64,000 nt of DNA, taken from positions 123,841,498 to 123,905,497 of the forward strand of contig JAYESD010000008.1 of the NCBI GenBank assembly GCA_036927565.1, in the 5' to 3' direction. The number at the start of each line of letters is the position of its first letter. Position 1 is the first letter of the stretch. The notes beneath the pieces are model-generated. The model did not search any database and was not told the origin of the DNA. It was given only the letters and a program-made list of their open reading frames with translations. The stretch comes from Tuctoria greenei (taxonomy: Eukaryota; Streptophyta; Magnoliopsida; Poales; Poaceae). Shown here in pieces: positions 46,317-57,714 of the stretch. The translations under genes and the position numbers were made by a program.

Positions 46317-46715
46317 GGGTGTGTTTGGTTCGAGGGATATAGTGGGACGGGACGGGACGATCCCACTTTTCTGTTGTTTGGTTTGGAGACATGTGGGATG
46401 GAGTCATCCCTCAAAAGAGAATATTCCACCCAGATGCGGGATGGAACCATCCCACCGAAAACATGGGGATGGATCCGTCCCACCTCCGTAGAGACAGGCG
46501 CGCGGCCTTTCAGAAGTACTCATACTCACATGTTCCTGTCCCATCCTTTCATTCAAACAAGAGACGGGACCATTCCGTCCCACACCATCCCACAAAACAA
46601 ACAAGAAACAGGGACCGTCCCATCCCTCTAGACAAACAGAAAACGGGACCATCCCATCCCTAAAATCTGGGATGCATCCATCCCATCCCACTTTGACTCC
46701 CAACCAAACACATCC
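46317..46715. mobile_element. MITE, Tourist/PIF-like ends
   Basis: Ends are GGGTGTGTTTGG and, inverted, GGATGTGTTTGG; CTA is repeated on both sides (46314-46316 and 46716-46718). This end type is common among grass PIF/Harbinger MITEs, though their usual duplication is TAA or TTA. The interior consists largely of GGGATGG/CCATCCC-type words in both directions. It has no coding role; its open frames are by-products of the repeats. Confidence 0.7.
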
Positions 46716-46718
46716 CTA

Positions 46719-48560
46719 GTTACTAGCTCAAATATTGCAGGTTCGTATCCATATCCGCAGGTGGAGAGTATTTTCGTTGAAGATGAGGAAGAAGTGGTGC
46801 TGCTGCCCGAAAAATTCAGCAGCTAATGACATTTGTTCCAGCTCCTGATTTTGATTCACAACCTGTACCGACGACCACCATTGTTGTTCCAGATCGTCCT
46901 CAAGTCACAAGCTCATCGATTTGTGATGAACATGAAGAAGAAGAAGCTTGTGAAGTGTCGACTCCCCTTCGGGTTCTCAAAAGTCACCCTCCACAATAAA
47001 TTATTGGGAACTTGCACGAACGAGTCACACGGTCCAGGTTCTGTGATCTAAACTCTAACGCTCATTCTGCTTTTGTTGCTCTTTTGAACCCAAAGATATA
47101 TCACATGCACTCACTAATGAATTTTGGATTATTGCCATGCAATAAGAGTTAGAAAATTTTGAAAGAAATAATGTTTGCAAACTTGTACCTCCACCTCAAG
47201 GTCATACTCTAATTGGAACTAAATGGGGTTTAAAAAAAACAAAGTGAGGATGGGGATGTGATTAGGAATAAGGCTAGATTGGTTGCTCAAGGTTTCACAC
47301 AAATTGAAGGTCTAGATTTTGATGAAATTTTTGCTCCTGTTGCTAGATTAGAAGCCATAAGAATTTTGTTAGCTTCTACTGCATCTAAAGGTTTCAAGTT
47401 ATATCAAATGGATGTTAAAAGTGCTTTTCTTAATGGCTATATAGATGAGGAGGATTATGTCAAGCAACTATCGGGTTTTGAAAATCCATATTTTCCTACT
47501 CATGTTTACAAACTGTCCAAAGCCTTGTACGTTCTCAAACAAGGCCCTAGAACATGGTATGATAGGTTAAAAACATTCTTACTTGAAAATGGGTTTACCA
47601 TAGGCAAGGTTGATAAAACATTTTTTGTGCTTAAGCATGGCAATGACTCATTATCTGTTCAAGTGTATGTGCATGATATTATCTTTGGTTGTGCTTCTCA
47701 TGATCTTGTGTCCAAGTTTTCAGTTAAGATGAGTTCAGAATTTGAGATGAGTATTATGGGAGAACTGACATATTTTTTGGGGCTGCAAATCAAGCAAACC
47801 AAGGAGGGAACCTTTGTGCATCAAACGAAGTATACAAGAGACCTTCTTAAGCGCTTCAACATGGACAAAAGCAAGCCTCTTCGGACACCAATGGGTACAG
47901 CAACAACACTTGAACTTGATGAAGATGGTGACCCGGTCGGTCAAAAAGAATATAGAAGCATGATTGGATCACTTTTGTACATCACGACATCAAGACCAGA
48001 CTTACAATTCAGCGTAAGTCTTTGTGCACGATTTCAAGCTTCCCCACGTGCTTCACATTGTCAATCCATCAAAAGGATACTCAGGTACTTACATAGAACT
48101 CAAGAATTTGACATTTTTCTTCATTCTTCCTCAACCGTTACTTTGAAAGTTTTTTCGGATGCTGATTTTGGGGGTTGTAGGATTGATAGGAAAAGTACAT
48201 CGGGTGCTTGTCATTTTCTGGTTAATTCACTTGTTGCTTGGTCCTCTATAAAACAAAGTTCAGTTGCACAATTCACAGCCAAATCTGAATATGTAGCTGC
48301 TGGTAGCGATTGCTCACAAGTTTTTTGTATTGTTCAAACTCTTAGGAACTATGGGGTTGATTTAGATAGTGTTCTGCTGTTTTGTGATAACATAAGTGCC
48401 ATTTGCATTGCTAAAAACCCCGTGCAACATTAAAGAACAAAGCACATTGACATTAGGTATCACTTTCTCCATGATAATGTTGAAAAAGGAAACATTATGC
48501 TTATTATGTAGATACCGAACAACAATTGGCTGACATTTTACAGAACCTTTGGATTTTACT
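46719..48560 (+). pseudogene. pol: Copia RT and RNase H (element X)
   Basis: After the MITE the linker is broken by stops. The RT is open at 47258-48433: KARLVAQGFTQIEGLDFDEI, YQMDVKSAFLNGYID and ELTYFLGLQIKQ. The catalytic box is YVHDI (residue 139 is His, CAT at 47672-47674) instead of YVDD, which removes a metal-binding Asp. RNase H follows with SDADFGGCRIDRKSTSG, AKSEYVAAG and CDNISAI. A TAA at 48431-48433 interrupts before HIDIRYHF. The enzyme could not be active. Confidence 0.88.
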
Positions 48561-49654
48561 CGCTTTTGTTTCATTCGTAGTGAAAATAAGGGTTATGCAT
48601 CCTCTTGGCTTAAAATTAGGGGGGGGGGTTCAAACTTTGGAAGTCTATGTGTGAATCTGTATTTAAAATAATATGAGCATAGTATTTCATACATATATGA
48701 CTTTGTGATTCCTTTTACGTGCTAAAAGTTCATACTACATTACTTGTGTTATACATTTTGTAGTTTTTGGCATGACTAGTAATTAGAATTATTACTTACA
48801 CTAAATTTGGTCATGATCGAACTTTCTTGCTATTTTGAATTTGTTGCATGCTCACAAGTGCTTTTAATAATGAAAAATTAATCAATCAACTATCCACATG
48901 TTGAGCTTTTATGATCAAATAAAAATGAGAAAAGATCAAGAGAATATGCATACATCACACTTCTTCTTTTGAGATGGCTTACCATTTCACTTAGACATGA
49001 ACGTAGAAGACCTTGTGTATGACTAAAACCATGACCTTAAGCTTCTGATTGTCAAATGACATAGGCTTGGCTTGGTTGGTTAGAATTAGGTAGATGCGGC
49101 ATATAATATCTTGCAAATGTTGTATGATCAGAATTTCGGCTTTAAATAATTTTGGAAAATGGAAATTGCAGCAACAAGTTTCATGCTTTCAGGTTTTGAA
49201 ATAGTTAAGTTTTTGAGATAATGACTTTCTTAAATTGAAAATTACACTTGATCTCTAGCATGGCTTACACTACTTTATGTATTTCATTGACGTGATAGTG
49301 TAAGTTACTTGATAGTATGACTTGGATGAGCTTATTTTTATACGTATGTGTTACAATATGCTAATAACAATTGAAATTTCTCTTTTGAACTATGCTCAAT
49401 ACATTGTCAAAGAGGGAGAAATTGATCACACATTGCACACATTCACAAGTATTTTGACACGATTCTTCTAGGGGGAGAATTTTTGTTTTTCTTCTCATTT
49501 TATTTATGATTTACAAAGGGGGAGAAATATGTATAGGGGGAGAAATATTTGTTTTGAACTTTCTTTCTTTCTCATTTAATTGTTTTCAAAACTTTTCATA
49601 AGCTAACGTTAGGATTTTAAGTTGTTTTGCCAATGCATTCATCCAGGGGGAGAT
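48561..49654 (+). other. 3' non-coding region of X with repeated polypurine tracts
   Basis: No gene. It holds several purine tracts: ten G at about 48619, GAGGGAGAAATTG (49411), GGGGGAGAATTT (49471), GGGGGAGAAATATG (49518), GGGGGAGAAATATT (49537) and the terminal CCAGGGGGAGAT directly before the 3' LTR. A long 3' region of this kind is usual in SIRE/Maximus Copia elements. Confidence 0.75.
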
Positions 49655-51423
49655 TGTGAGACCTATGTGTAATGAATACATTGGTTTTGACAATAAAATT
49701 TTGAATACTACCAAAACACCTTTTTAACAAGGTCCGACTCTAGGTCCGAGGTCTTGCACGGTTCGACGATAGGTTCGGCTTGTTTTGGATAGCTCCTGCA
49801 AGGTCCGATGCAAGGTCTGACTTTTTTTTGGCTAGGTCCGACTTCTTTGTCTAGGTCCGACTTATTTTGGTTAGGTCCGACTTGCTGTGGCTAGGTCCGA
49901 CTAGCTTTGGTAAGCTCCGACGCTAGGTCCTACTAGCTTTGGTAAGCTCCGGCGCTTGGTTCGACTAGCTTTGGTTAGCTCTGGCGCTAGGTACTACTAG
50001 CTTTGGTAAGCTCCAGCTCAAGGTCTGATTAGCTTTGGCAAGGTTCAGAGCTTGATCACAGTGGTTCTGCTTTTAACTTGCAATGTTTCAAACTTGTTTT
50101 TTGGATTATGGAAAGTTTGCTTAGTATTCTTTTACTAAGTTTTTGGTGTGTTTTGGTGGTTATGTCTGGTATCATGTTGATATGGTTTGCAATGCTTATG
50201 TGAGGTGCTCACGTAAGGTGTTGTTGTTTCGGAACTAACGTGAGTCAAGCCGAGGAATTGTGCTCGGAAGTATCGGTTGTTTATTCATATGGAGGTGTTG
50301 CTTGAGTTAAAGACATGGCTGCTGATGGGATCCATTGAGGGAGAAGATGAGGTTCAACAACCAAGTTCGGGAGGAATTGTGGTTGAGTTGATCGGGAGGT
50401 CGCGCAACATGGTTGAATCAAGAACAATGCATATGAAGGTATCATGGACGTCGTTGGAAGATGTTTGCACGTGTGCAAGGATTGCATGGACATGGCTACA
50501 TGGTTCCAAGGAGTGATGAAGAGATGTGGACGTAAAGAATTGGTCGGGAAGGTCCAACCAACTAGGTTATGGATTCAGGCTGCAGCTGAGTCGGGTTTGA
50601 CTCAACTATGGAGATATTTGAGTTGGTTATGATAGGATTTCGTGTGGGTCACGAAGTTGGGTTGTTTTAGGAATGCGGGATACGTTACTAAGGTGTTTGG
50701 AAGTCTTAAGATTGCTTATATCTGCGTATAGAAGAGTCTTGAGCAGTTATGAAAATTTTCGTTTGAATCTGAGAAGGATTGGAGTCCTAGTTAGGATTGG
50801 GTTGGCCTAAGGGTTTGTTATATAGGCAAGGGAGGCCAGAGCTCGTGGTGCACGACTTCGGGACTGTTCCTTTTGTATTTTGATAAATAAAATTCGTAGT
50901 CCAAAGGAGCTTTTGTGACTTGTTCGTCCAACTTGTTTCAGACAAGTTTTTCTCGTCGAGTTTCTGCACAGCACTACCTTGCTTTGGTGGTTTTATCATA
51001 ACTTGAGTTTTACAGATCCAATTGATGTGATTCTTTTTGGGTTGTCTTCACAATTTGATTATCTATCATCTGTGAAAATTTCACAGTCATTGGATCTGTG
51101 GTTTTGTATCTACATGAGTTTCACTGCAGTGTTGCAAATCTAGTTTTTCTCGGGTAGAACAGATTGACATTCGTTCATTCTTTCAATCATAACCTGAGTT
51201 TTTCTTGACGGATTTTCTTGATTCTTATTGTTACATCTTCATAATTGGTTCTCCACAATCTATACTGGTTTTGTCACAATTGATCACGTTTAGATTAGCC
51301 GCACACACAATTTCTTTAACAGGTCAATTTTCCGCCGAGGGGTTTTTGTTACTTCTGCTGAAAAGTTGTAATCTACCATCCACCCCCCTCTGGTAGATTT
51401 TCACGTGCTCTTCGGTCCTACAC
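49655..51423 (+). repeat. 3' LTR of Copia X
   Basis: TGTGAGACC...CCTACA, 1769 bases. It is visibly more diverged from 22990-24766 than copies A and B of X are from each other. TCCGAC subrepeats at 49725-50060. Followed by CATGA (51424-51428). Confidence 0.9.
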
Positions 51424-51428
51424 ATGAC

Positions 51429-51666
51429 ACACGTTGAACAATGCCCTTCTCTTGGAGAAAAGAATTTATTCTTTCTGAAAGTGCATCTAGGCATCCCTTG
51501 TGGGTTTTGGTTGATTTATGGCAAACAAATGAGATCCTAACAAAATTATTGAGATGAGCACAGGCTTTAAAGAAATTAAGAAGAAAGCGCAAAAAGGAAG
51601 GAGAGTGAGGATCTAAAGTGAAAAGAGCTCAAGAGCTGAAAATATTAGATTATTTTGTATGGAGTG
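51429..51666 (-). pseudogene. pol: Copia integrase fragment (element H, second part)
   Basis: Minus-strand reading FLLNFFKACAHLNNF ... LQEKGIVQRVSC, which joins to PHAHQQNG at 22984 across Copia X; GI-RVSCPH-HQQNG is the standard Copia integrase order. The sequence beyond 51592 is no longer readable, and the LTR of Copia C begins at 51667. Confidence 0.8.
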
Positions 51667-51739
51667 TGTTGGAGAAACACACCCAAGATCTCAAGTGAAC
51701 AAATGATTCAACTCACTACACAATTCACAGGAAAAATTG

Positions 51740-52240
51740 GACTAATCTGATATACACCGCACTAGTTCGATATCTCTTTGACTAAGATCGGACTAGTCCC
51801 CCCTAGTGCGGACTAGTCCTCAGCACTTCACATCTTCACAAAAATGGACACATCCGATATCCATCAGACTAATCTGATAATCTTTTGACTAAAATCGAAC
51901 AAGTCGTCCAAGTCCGGACTTGTCCTTAGCCCCACAATTTTTCACCACACCAGACAAGTCTTGTATTGGCCGGACTAGTCCGAAAACTCACTGAATAGAA
52001 TCGGACAAGTCCCTCCAAGTGCGGTCCTATCCTCAGTTCTTCACGGTGTTCACTACACTGGACTAGTCTGATATCTACCGGACTAGTCCGAAAAGTTTCT
52101 CACTAAAAACGGACTAGTCTGCACCAGTAACGAACTAATCCGGTATATCTCAACACTTAGTGTTTTTTACACGCCGCACCGGACTAGTCCGGAATCCACC
52201 ACAGACTAGTCCGAACATCGCAAACCCTAACGGTAACTTT
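51740..52240. repeat. CGGACTAGTCCG-type palindromic words in the C LTR
   Basis: Around fifteen or more full or degenerate copies, for example at 51823, 52085, 52183 and 52202, with irregular spacing of 20 to 60 bases. They sit upstream of the TATA-like box. Repeated palindromes here may bind a dimeric regulator; that is inference. Confidence 0.75.
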
Positions 52241-52251
52241 TGGAAACCCTA

Positions 52252-52260
52252 GTATAAATA
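52252..52260 (+). promoter_or_regulatory. Putative TATA box of Copia C
   Basis: TATAAATAG between the palindromic array and a C-rich leader-like stretch (CTCTCTCGACCCCTTGC). Confidence 0.6.
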
Positions 52261-53017
52261 GAGGTGTACGGCCATACATCAAACTCTCTCGACCCCTTGC
52301 ACCGTCACACCTTACAAGAGCCCAAAATACACATCTCTCCACACATTATAACCCTAAAAGGATAAAATCTTTGAGGATTAGCAATTGATCAAAGGAGAGA
52401 CTTGTTCCACACAATTTTGAGCTCTTGGGTTTGATCTCTCGCACACTCTTGTTGTTTATTGTATATATTTTGAGTGTGTTTGGTGGTGTTCTTCATTGTA
52501 ATTCTTGGGGAGCCCTCAACTTGTGAGAAGGCCCCTTGAACGAGTTATTTGCCCCTTTGTCATTAGTGGAAGAGAATCGGCCTCCGTGGCGATTCGATAA
52601 GGGTAGGGTTGGTGAAGACCCGGTTCTCCGTGGACTCCTCAACGTGGATGTAGGTTTCCTCTTTGGGAATCGAACCACGAGATAAAAATCTTGTCTTGCA
52701 CAATTTTATTTCATTGTTCATCATTCTAGGGTTTACATAATCTTGTGTAATTCGCATTGAAGCATTGGAATTAAAATTGACCTTTGCCATACATTGTTTC
52801 ATTGTTGTATTACATCCAAGTTGCCAATTACTTTCCGCTGCATAGGGTACAAGAAGTGATTTTATTGATCAATCTTGATCTTTCTAGTCCGCGAATACCG
52901 GACTAGTCCGCACAGTATCGGACTAGTTTGATTTCCCTGTATTTGATAAATCTGTTATGTGTTTCAAGGATCGACAAAAGTTCAAAAAGCCTATTCACCC
53001 CCTCTGAGCTACATTCA

Positions 53018-53031
53018 ATTGGTAGCAAAGG
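53018..53031 (+). other. Primer-binding site of Copia C, decayed
   Basis: ATTGGTAGCAAAGGC resembles the Met-tRNA site ATTGGTATCAGAGC with a few changes. Confidence 0.65.
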
Positions 53032-53065
53032 CAAACTTTTCAAAAGAGACTCACCGCTCGAAGAG

Positions 53066-53978
53066 ATGATGTCGGACATCAAGGATGTAAACAAGAACAT
53101 TAACAACGAGAAGGGTGATTATGAAAAGACACAAAAGCTGGAAAAGCTCTTCCATGCAATTCAAGACTGTGAGGACGATGATGAGGAAATGCTTCAACTC
53201 AAGGCTCTTCTATGGAAGAAGGCTCTCTTCCCAAAAGGAAAGAAGAAGACTGGCGACAAAAAGAATAAGGGGAGTAGTCACACTACCTACACCCGATATC
53301 CTTTTAACTATGACCGTTTGAATTCTAAAAATAGTCATTACTTATCAATTCCTCTAGGGAAAGCACCTTACTTTCATGGCAATGACTATTCAATGTGGAG
53401 ACAAAACATGAAAATGCATCTCATATCGCTTAACCTAAGTCTTTTGGCATATAGTGTGTACAGGGATAGATATCATGGATGATGATGAAGAGCTGACTCC
53501 AAGCCAAGCACAAGCCATTCATCGGAATTCTGAAGCTACAGCTGTGATTACTTCATCACTGAGCAGAGACGAGTTCATCAAGATGGATGGAATCGAAACC
53601 ACCAAGGAGATATGGGACACACTACAAACCGCACATGAAGGTGATCGCCATGTATGCGAAGCCAAGATCGAGATGATTGAAGGCAAATTGGGAATATTCT
53701 CTATAGAAGAAGATGAATCACCACAAGACACATACAATAGATTCATGAATCTCATCAACAAAGTTCGAGCTTAAGGAAACAAGAAGTAGAACGATCATGA
53801 GGTCATAAAGATGTTTCTCAGAGCATTCATGCCCCGTAATGTGACCCTATGCTCCATGATTAGAGAATGCCTCGGGTATCGGAAAATGACCCCGAATGAA
53901 CTTCTTGTCAGGATCATCAACATTGAAATGATGGATAAGCAAGCCAAGCATGTCAAGGAAATTGCCAATCTTACCTCG
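53066..53978 (+). pseudogene. gag: Copia gag part 1 (element C)
   Basis: From the first ATG (MMSDIKDVNKN). An acidic/Lys-rich start leads to the gag domain: PLGKAPYFHGNDYSMWRQNM, then a frame change near 53455, ELTPSQAQAIHRNSEAT, TTKEIWDTLQTAHEG and PQDTYNRFMNLINKVRA. In-frame stops at 53772-53774 and 53787-53789, after which HEVIKMFLRAFMP and MDKQAKHVKEI continue. Cut at 53979 by F; resumes with AKKKG at 62302. Confidence 0.85.
53974..53978. other. Target-site duplication of element F, left copy
   Basis: CCTCG, repeated at 62297-62301. Removing F and one CCTCG restores the gag reading frame of C across the junction. Confidence 0.95.
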
Positions 53979-55643
53979 TGTTGACGGCTCCTAAGATACA
54001 CTAACAAACCCTCCCCGACAACAGCGCCAGAAATGCTTATTGGTATTTCTTATGCACCATTAACTAAACATCTCCAACTAATGTGTCAGAAATGCTTGTT
54101 AATGGTTCTATTGGATCACAGAGTGAATTCCGCAAGCGCACATAGATATCGTTGTAGCATTTCCCCTTAAAAGTATTCCCAAGGGTGTCATCTATTTGAT
54201 CCCAAAGGAAGGCAGGGAAGAGATATAACAATCATCAAGTGGAAAGGGTAGAAAGGTCTAGATAAGAATCTAGTAAGGATGGATAAAATAATAGTGGAGG
54301 TAGTGTGACACACACAAAAGCTTTCAAGTCTAAGGGGGGTAAGAGGATCCTAGAGGTTAGTTAAGGTTGAGAGTTACGGAGGTACTCCTACTATGATCTA
54401 TTGTACATATACATAGCCTAAACTAATTATTCATAAGCTAGATCAATAATTAATACTTATGCTATGTGGTTCAACATATCGGGCACGGGCTTACCCCTAG
54501 CAATACTAGGGCGACTCCCGCCAAGAGCCTGTGGCATAGCCGAACGTGGAGGATTACAAAGGACAGATAGGGCTGTCACCACCTACTGCCTACCTCTTCA
54601 ATCCGTGGGTCTACGAGACATCCAATGCTACTTAGCTATCCTAGCACCATGCTAGCATATTAAGTAATTACCTTAAGAGCCTAGGCACAATCCATCCCAA
54701 GGCAATGAATTGAATCATCATTGAACCAATGTTGATACACAACATAATTATCCATATTAACCTAGTTATGTTATAATTAACTAGACTATAGTGGGGGTCT
54801 ATAAGTTCTATGATAATTAGATATGTTCATGATGAAACAGTCATAAAATCTATACCTTCCACATACATGGACTCCACAATCAAACAAGAAACGCTTTGCC
54901 CAAGTATATGTATAAGTAGAGACTAAAGATACTATCTTTATTATGCATAAAGTCACAAATACAAGAAAGAATACATGAGCCATTCCTTTCCCAATGTAGG
55001 ATTGGAAAGAGAGAGACTCCTTACTCCTTTCCCAATTTGGACTTGGGACTAGAGACTCTCCTCTCTACAACCTAACTCCTCTAAGACTATGGATAATAGT
55101 GTATACAATAGAGATGAAGCTCAAGTGGTGTGTGTTGAAGTGAGGGGTAGTGGGTCCTATTTATACTAGTGTTGAGGTCGGTCCCCGCCACCAAAAGCGC
55201 GCGAATCAGTCACCATTGACTCCTACAAGCCAGGAGGAGCCAACACGCGTCGTTTGACCGCGATTGGCACCAGGAAGAGGTCGGTCGAACCCCTGGTTCG
55301 GCCGACCTGGTCAGCACACCAAACGCGGAGTTCTTCCTCCAGGTGGCTGCCAGGTGGGCCCCCTTGATGTATCTGGGTGATACACCGTTGGATCTCCTCG
55401 GATACTTCTGTTTGTGGGCCATTTGATCCATGGGATGCCACGTGTCATCGCCTGATTGGCTGGGATGATATTTTATAGGATTGGTCCCTCTACATTTCCT
55501 GCATAAAATGCTGCATACACATATTTCTCCAATTCCAAGTGGAATTGGGTTAGATAGAAAGGTGATGTGTGCAAGAAATGACAAATCCTTCACATAATTG
55601 AGTTAAATTGACGGATGAAATTGGTATATAAAAACCGTCAACA
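53979..55643 (-). repeat. 3' LTR of element F
   Basis: TGTTGACGG...CCGTCAACA, perfect inverted ends. Very similar to the LTR at 60633-62296 with few differences, suggesting a fairly recent insertion. It contains two PBS-like units at about 54012-54045 and 54070-54104. Confidence 0.92.
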
Positions 55644-57019
55644 AACTCCCCCAAGCTTATCCTTTGCTCGTCCCGAGCAAAGTCAAGACTTTAGGTTGAT
55701 GATCAGGAGTTGCTACAATATCTTATTTTCAAAACTATCTAATGCACAACAAGATACTCTACCTAGTATCGCAGAAATTGGCTATGATACTCTACCTTTC
55801 TTAAGTTATCATCGAGCTTATGCTTTTTCATATTCATGAGTAGTTGAAAGGTAGAATAGCAAATGGAGCAAACATAGCCTAGAAATCAAGTTCCACTTAA
55901 ATCCCAGAGAATTCAATTTAGATATTAAGTACCTCAATTTGATTCTCTCAATCACTCCTTTGTGGATAATGGAAATATTTCCTCACCAAAGCATTGTGCC
56001 TCTACTATTCCTACTCATTGAATATGGCTTGTATTTGGAGCTTGGTAATGAAAGTAAGTAGGCATATTTGCATCACATATATTGCTAAGTCAAAAGAGTA
56101 AGCCTTAGGAGAATTCAAATCAAAACTTTTTTATTCAAGACTAGTGCATGTGTGATGGAGTGGAAGTGGATGTGGATACTTGAGATAACTCCTTTTTGGT
56201 ATAATCTCTCTTTCTTTTGCAGGGATGACACATGGCTACTTTTCTTTTCTCCTTTTTCTTTTTTTCTCATGCTTATGATGTAAGCATGCTTTTTTTTTTC
56301 ATTTTCATTTTCATTTTCTAGCCATGTCTTCTACTTCCTTTCTTTGCAATGAATTTTGAAGAGAGTGCTAAACATAAATAACATGGAGTTTCTCTTTTTG
56401 TTGTGGTATGGTGGATATGATGGACATTTTGCTTACTTCTAGTGTAGAAGTATAGCATGTGCAAGTGAAGTCTTGAATTCAAAAAGAGTTGAATGATTTC
56501 TCACATAGGTCTATACTAGTTTGACTAGGCTCAATGTGAAAGAAAATAGCATATGCATAAGGTTTTGTCTATGTATGAACATCATATGGCTTTGGTAGGT
56601 ATTTCCAATCAATTGAGGGAAACTTAAATCTTTTTAGAATTTCTCCAGAAATCTAGGTTTTACTGTCAAACTAGGACTAACAACCCTATTACTAATTCTA
56701 ATCTTGCAACAACCTAGAATTAGATTAAGCTTTTGCTACCCACAACTTCCAAATTAAGGTAAAAGTAATTCAAACCAATGAAAGCAATATTCGGCGAGTA
56801 GAAAGTTGTAAACTAGTGACTTAGGAAAATAAAACAGAGCAATTGTTCATCCTATCATCTATGTGAATTCTAAACCATTCTTACTGCACATCTTTATTTG
56901 ATGAAAGTAAATCTAACCTTTTTTAAAATGCAAGGTGGATGATAGATGGATGGAAAATAAATATGCAAGGAATGTGATACATGTTACCTCAAGTGGGGGT
57001 CCTCCCCCAAGCTTGTTCT
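55644..57019 (-). other. 3' non-coding region of F
   Basis: Begins on the minus-strand side with the polypurine tract GCTTGGGGGAGTT (55644-55656). The rest is AT-rich with T runs (for example 56288-56300) and no reading frame that I can support. Confidence 0.7.
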
Positions 57020-57714
57020 TCAACTACCTCGTGATAAGGGTTGAACCCTTGATGACGGAAGTACGCTGCAAGATCGGCTTGTTGTTGTTGTAGCCATGTG
57101 AAAGTTGGTGAATTGAGCATCCATGTGTTGTTGCCAATCTTGGGTACCTTGAACATGCTCTTGGAGTGTACTGTAGATGTCACCCATTCTCACTTCAAGT
57201 TCTCCCATACGTATAGTGAGGTCCATCATTCCTTGGCTATAGTCATGATGACTTCTAGCCAAAAAGAAACGATATCCTCTCATGGACGTTGGGGGCAAGC
57301 TGCTAGAGATTGAAGTGGATAAGGGTGGATCCCTTTGCCATTCTTGCCAAGATGATCCCCCAATCTCATATGTCGGAGGTTGAGTCCATCCGGGCGCATA
57401 ACCCGTTGGGTTCTCTTCCTCTTGGTATTCATGGACCGTAGAGATTATCGGTGGCATGCCTGTGGCTGCAGCCCTCACACGATTCCTTGTTACCGATCTT
57501 GGAGAAGCCTGCGTGTTTGATCTTCAACTTCACTTCGTATGTCGAGGTCGTTGTCATGAAGAAGTTGGTATGGGTTGCTTCTTTCGTCCATGGGAGTGTC
57601 CTCACACACACTTCTCCTCCTTGGGCTTGTACCCATGGAAGAGAGGCGTGCACTAGAACCTTCACCATGGCTTGAGCTTGCAGCCTCCTTCCTCTTTCCG
57701 AACAACATCTTCAT
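57020..57714 (-). pseudogene. Unrecognised ORF of element F
   Basis: Two overlapping open parts: 57490-57714 (MKMLFGKRKEAASSS, Ser/Arg-rich, ending LLQDR) and 57020-57478 (RAAATGMPPIISTVHEYQEE, Pro-rich middle, then a helical stretch MMDLTIRMGELEVRMGD). A stop and frame change near 57480 separates them. It lies where Athila-group elements carry extra ORFs after pol, but here pol is missing. No enzymatic or membrane motif is visible. It may encode a structural or RNA-binding protein; this is a guess. Confidence 0.5.

Larger units (their letters stand above)
22990..51423 (+). mobile_element. Copia retrotransposon X (copy B), complete outline with nested insertions
   Basis: LTRs 22990-24766 and 49655-51423 and a CATGA duplication on both sides define the element. 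Once the insertions are removed its own length is about 10 kb. It holds gag with two zinc-knuckle-like motifs, protease, integrase, RT and RNase H, all in plus orientation, and a long 3' region with repeated polypurine tracts. This looks like the SIRE/Maximus type of Copia, by inference. Nested in it are the chromovirus (26016-42836), a long-TIR element (43146-44239) and a MITE (46317-46715). No coding part is intact. Confidence 0.9.
51667..53017 (+). repeat. 5' LTR of Copia C
   Basis: Begins TGTTGGAGAAACAC; the end is placed at CATTCA before the primer site, uncertain by four bases. 1351 bases. A dense array of palindrome-like CGGACTAGTCCG words lies at 51740-52240 with more at 52890-52930. 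TATA-like TATAAATAG at 52252-52260. No gene is seen. Confidence 0.75.

Noticed and set aside
46391..46703. ORFs on both strands in the MITE
   Set aside because: Produced by the repeated GGGATGG / CCATCCC words; repetitive translation without domain.
51740..52240. Possible CRISPR-like array
   Set aside because: The repeated words are short, degenerate and irregularly spaced within a plant LTR; there are no uniform spacers and no cas genes.
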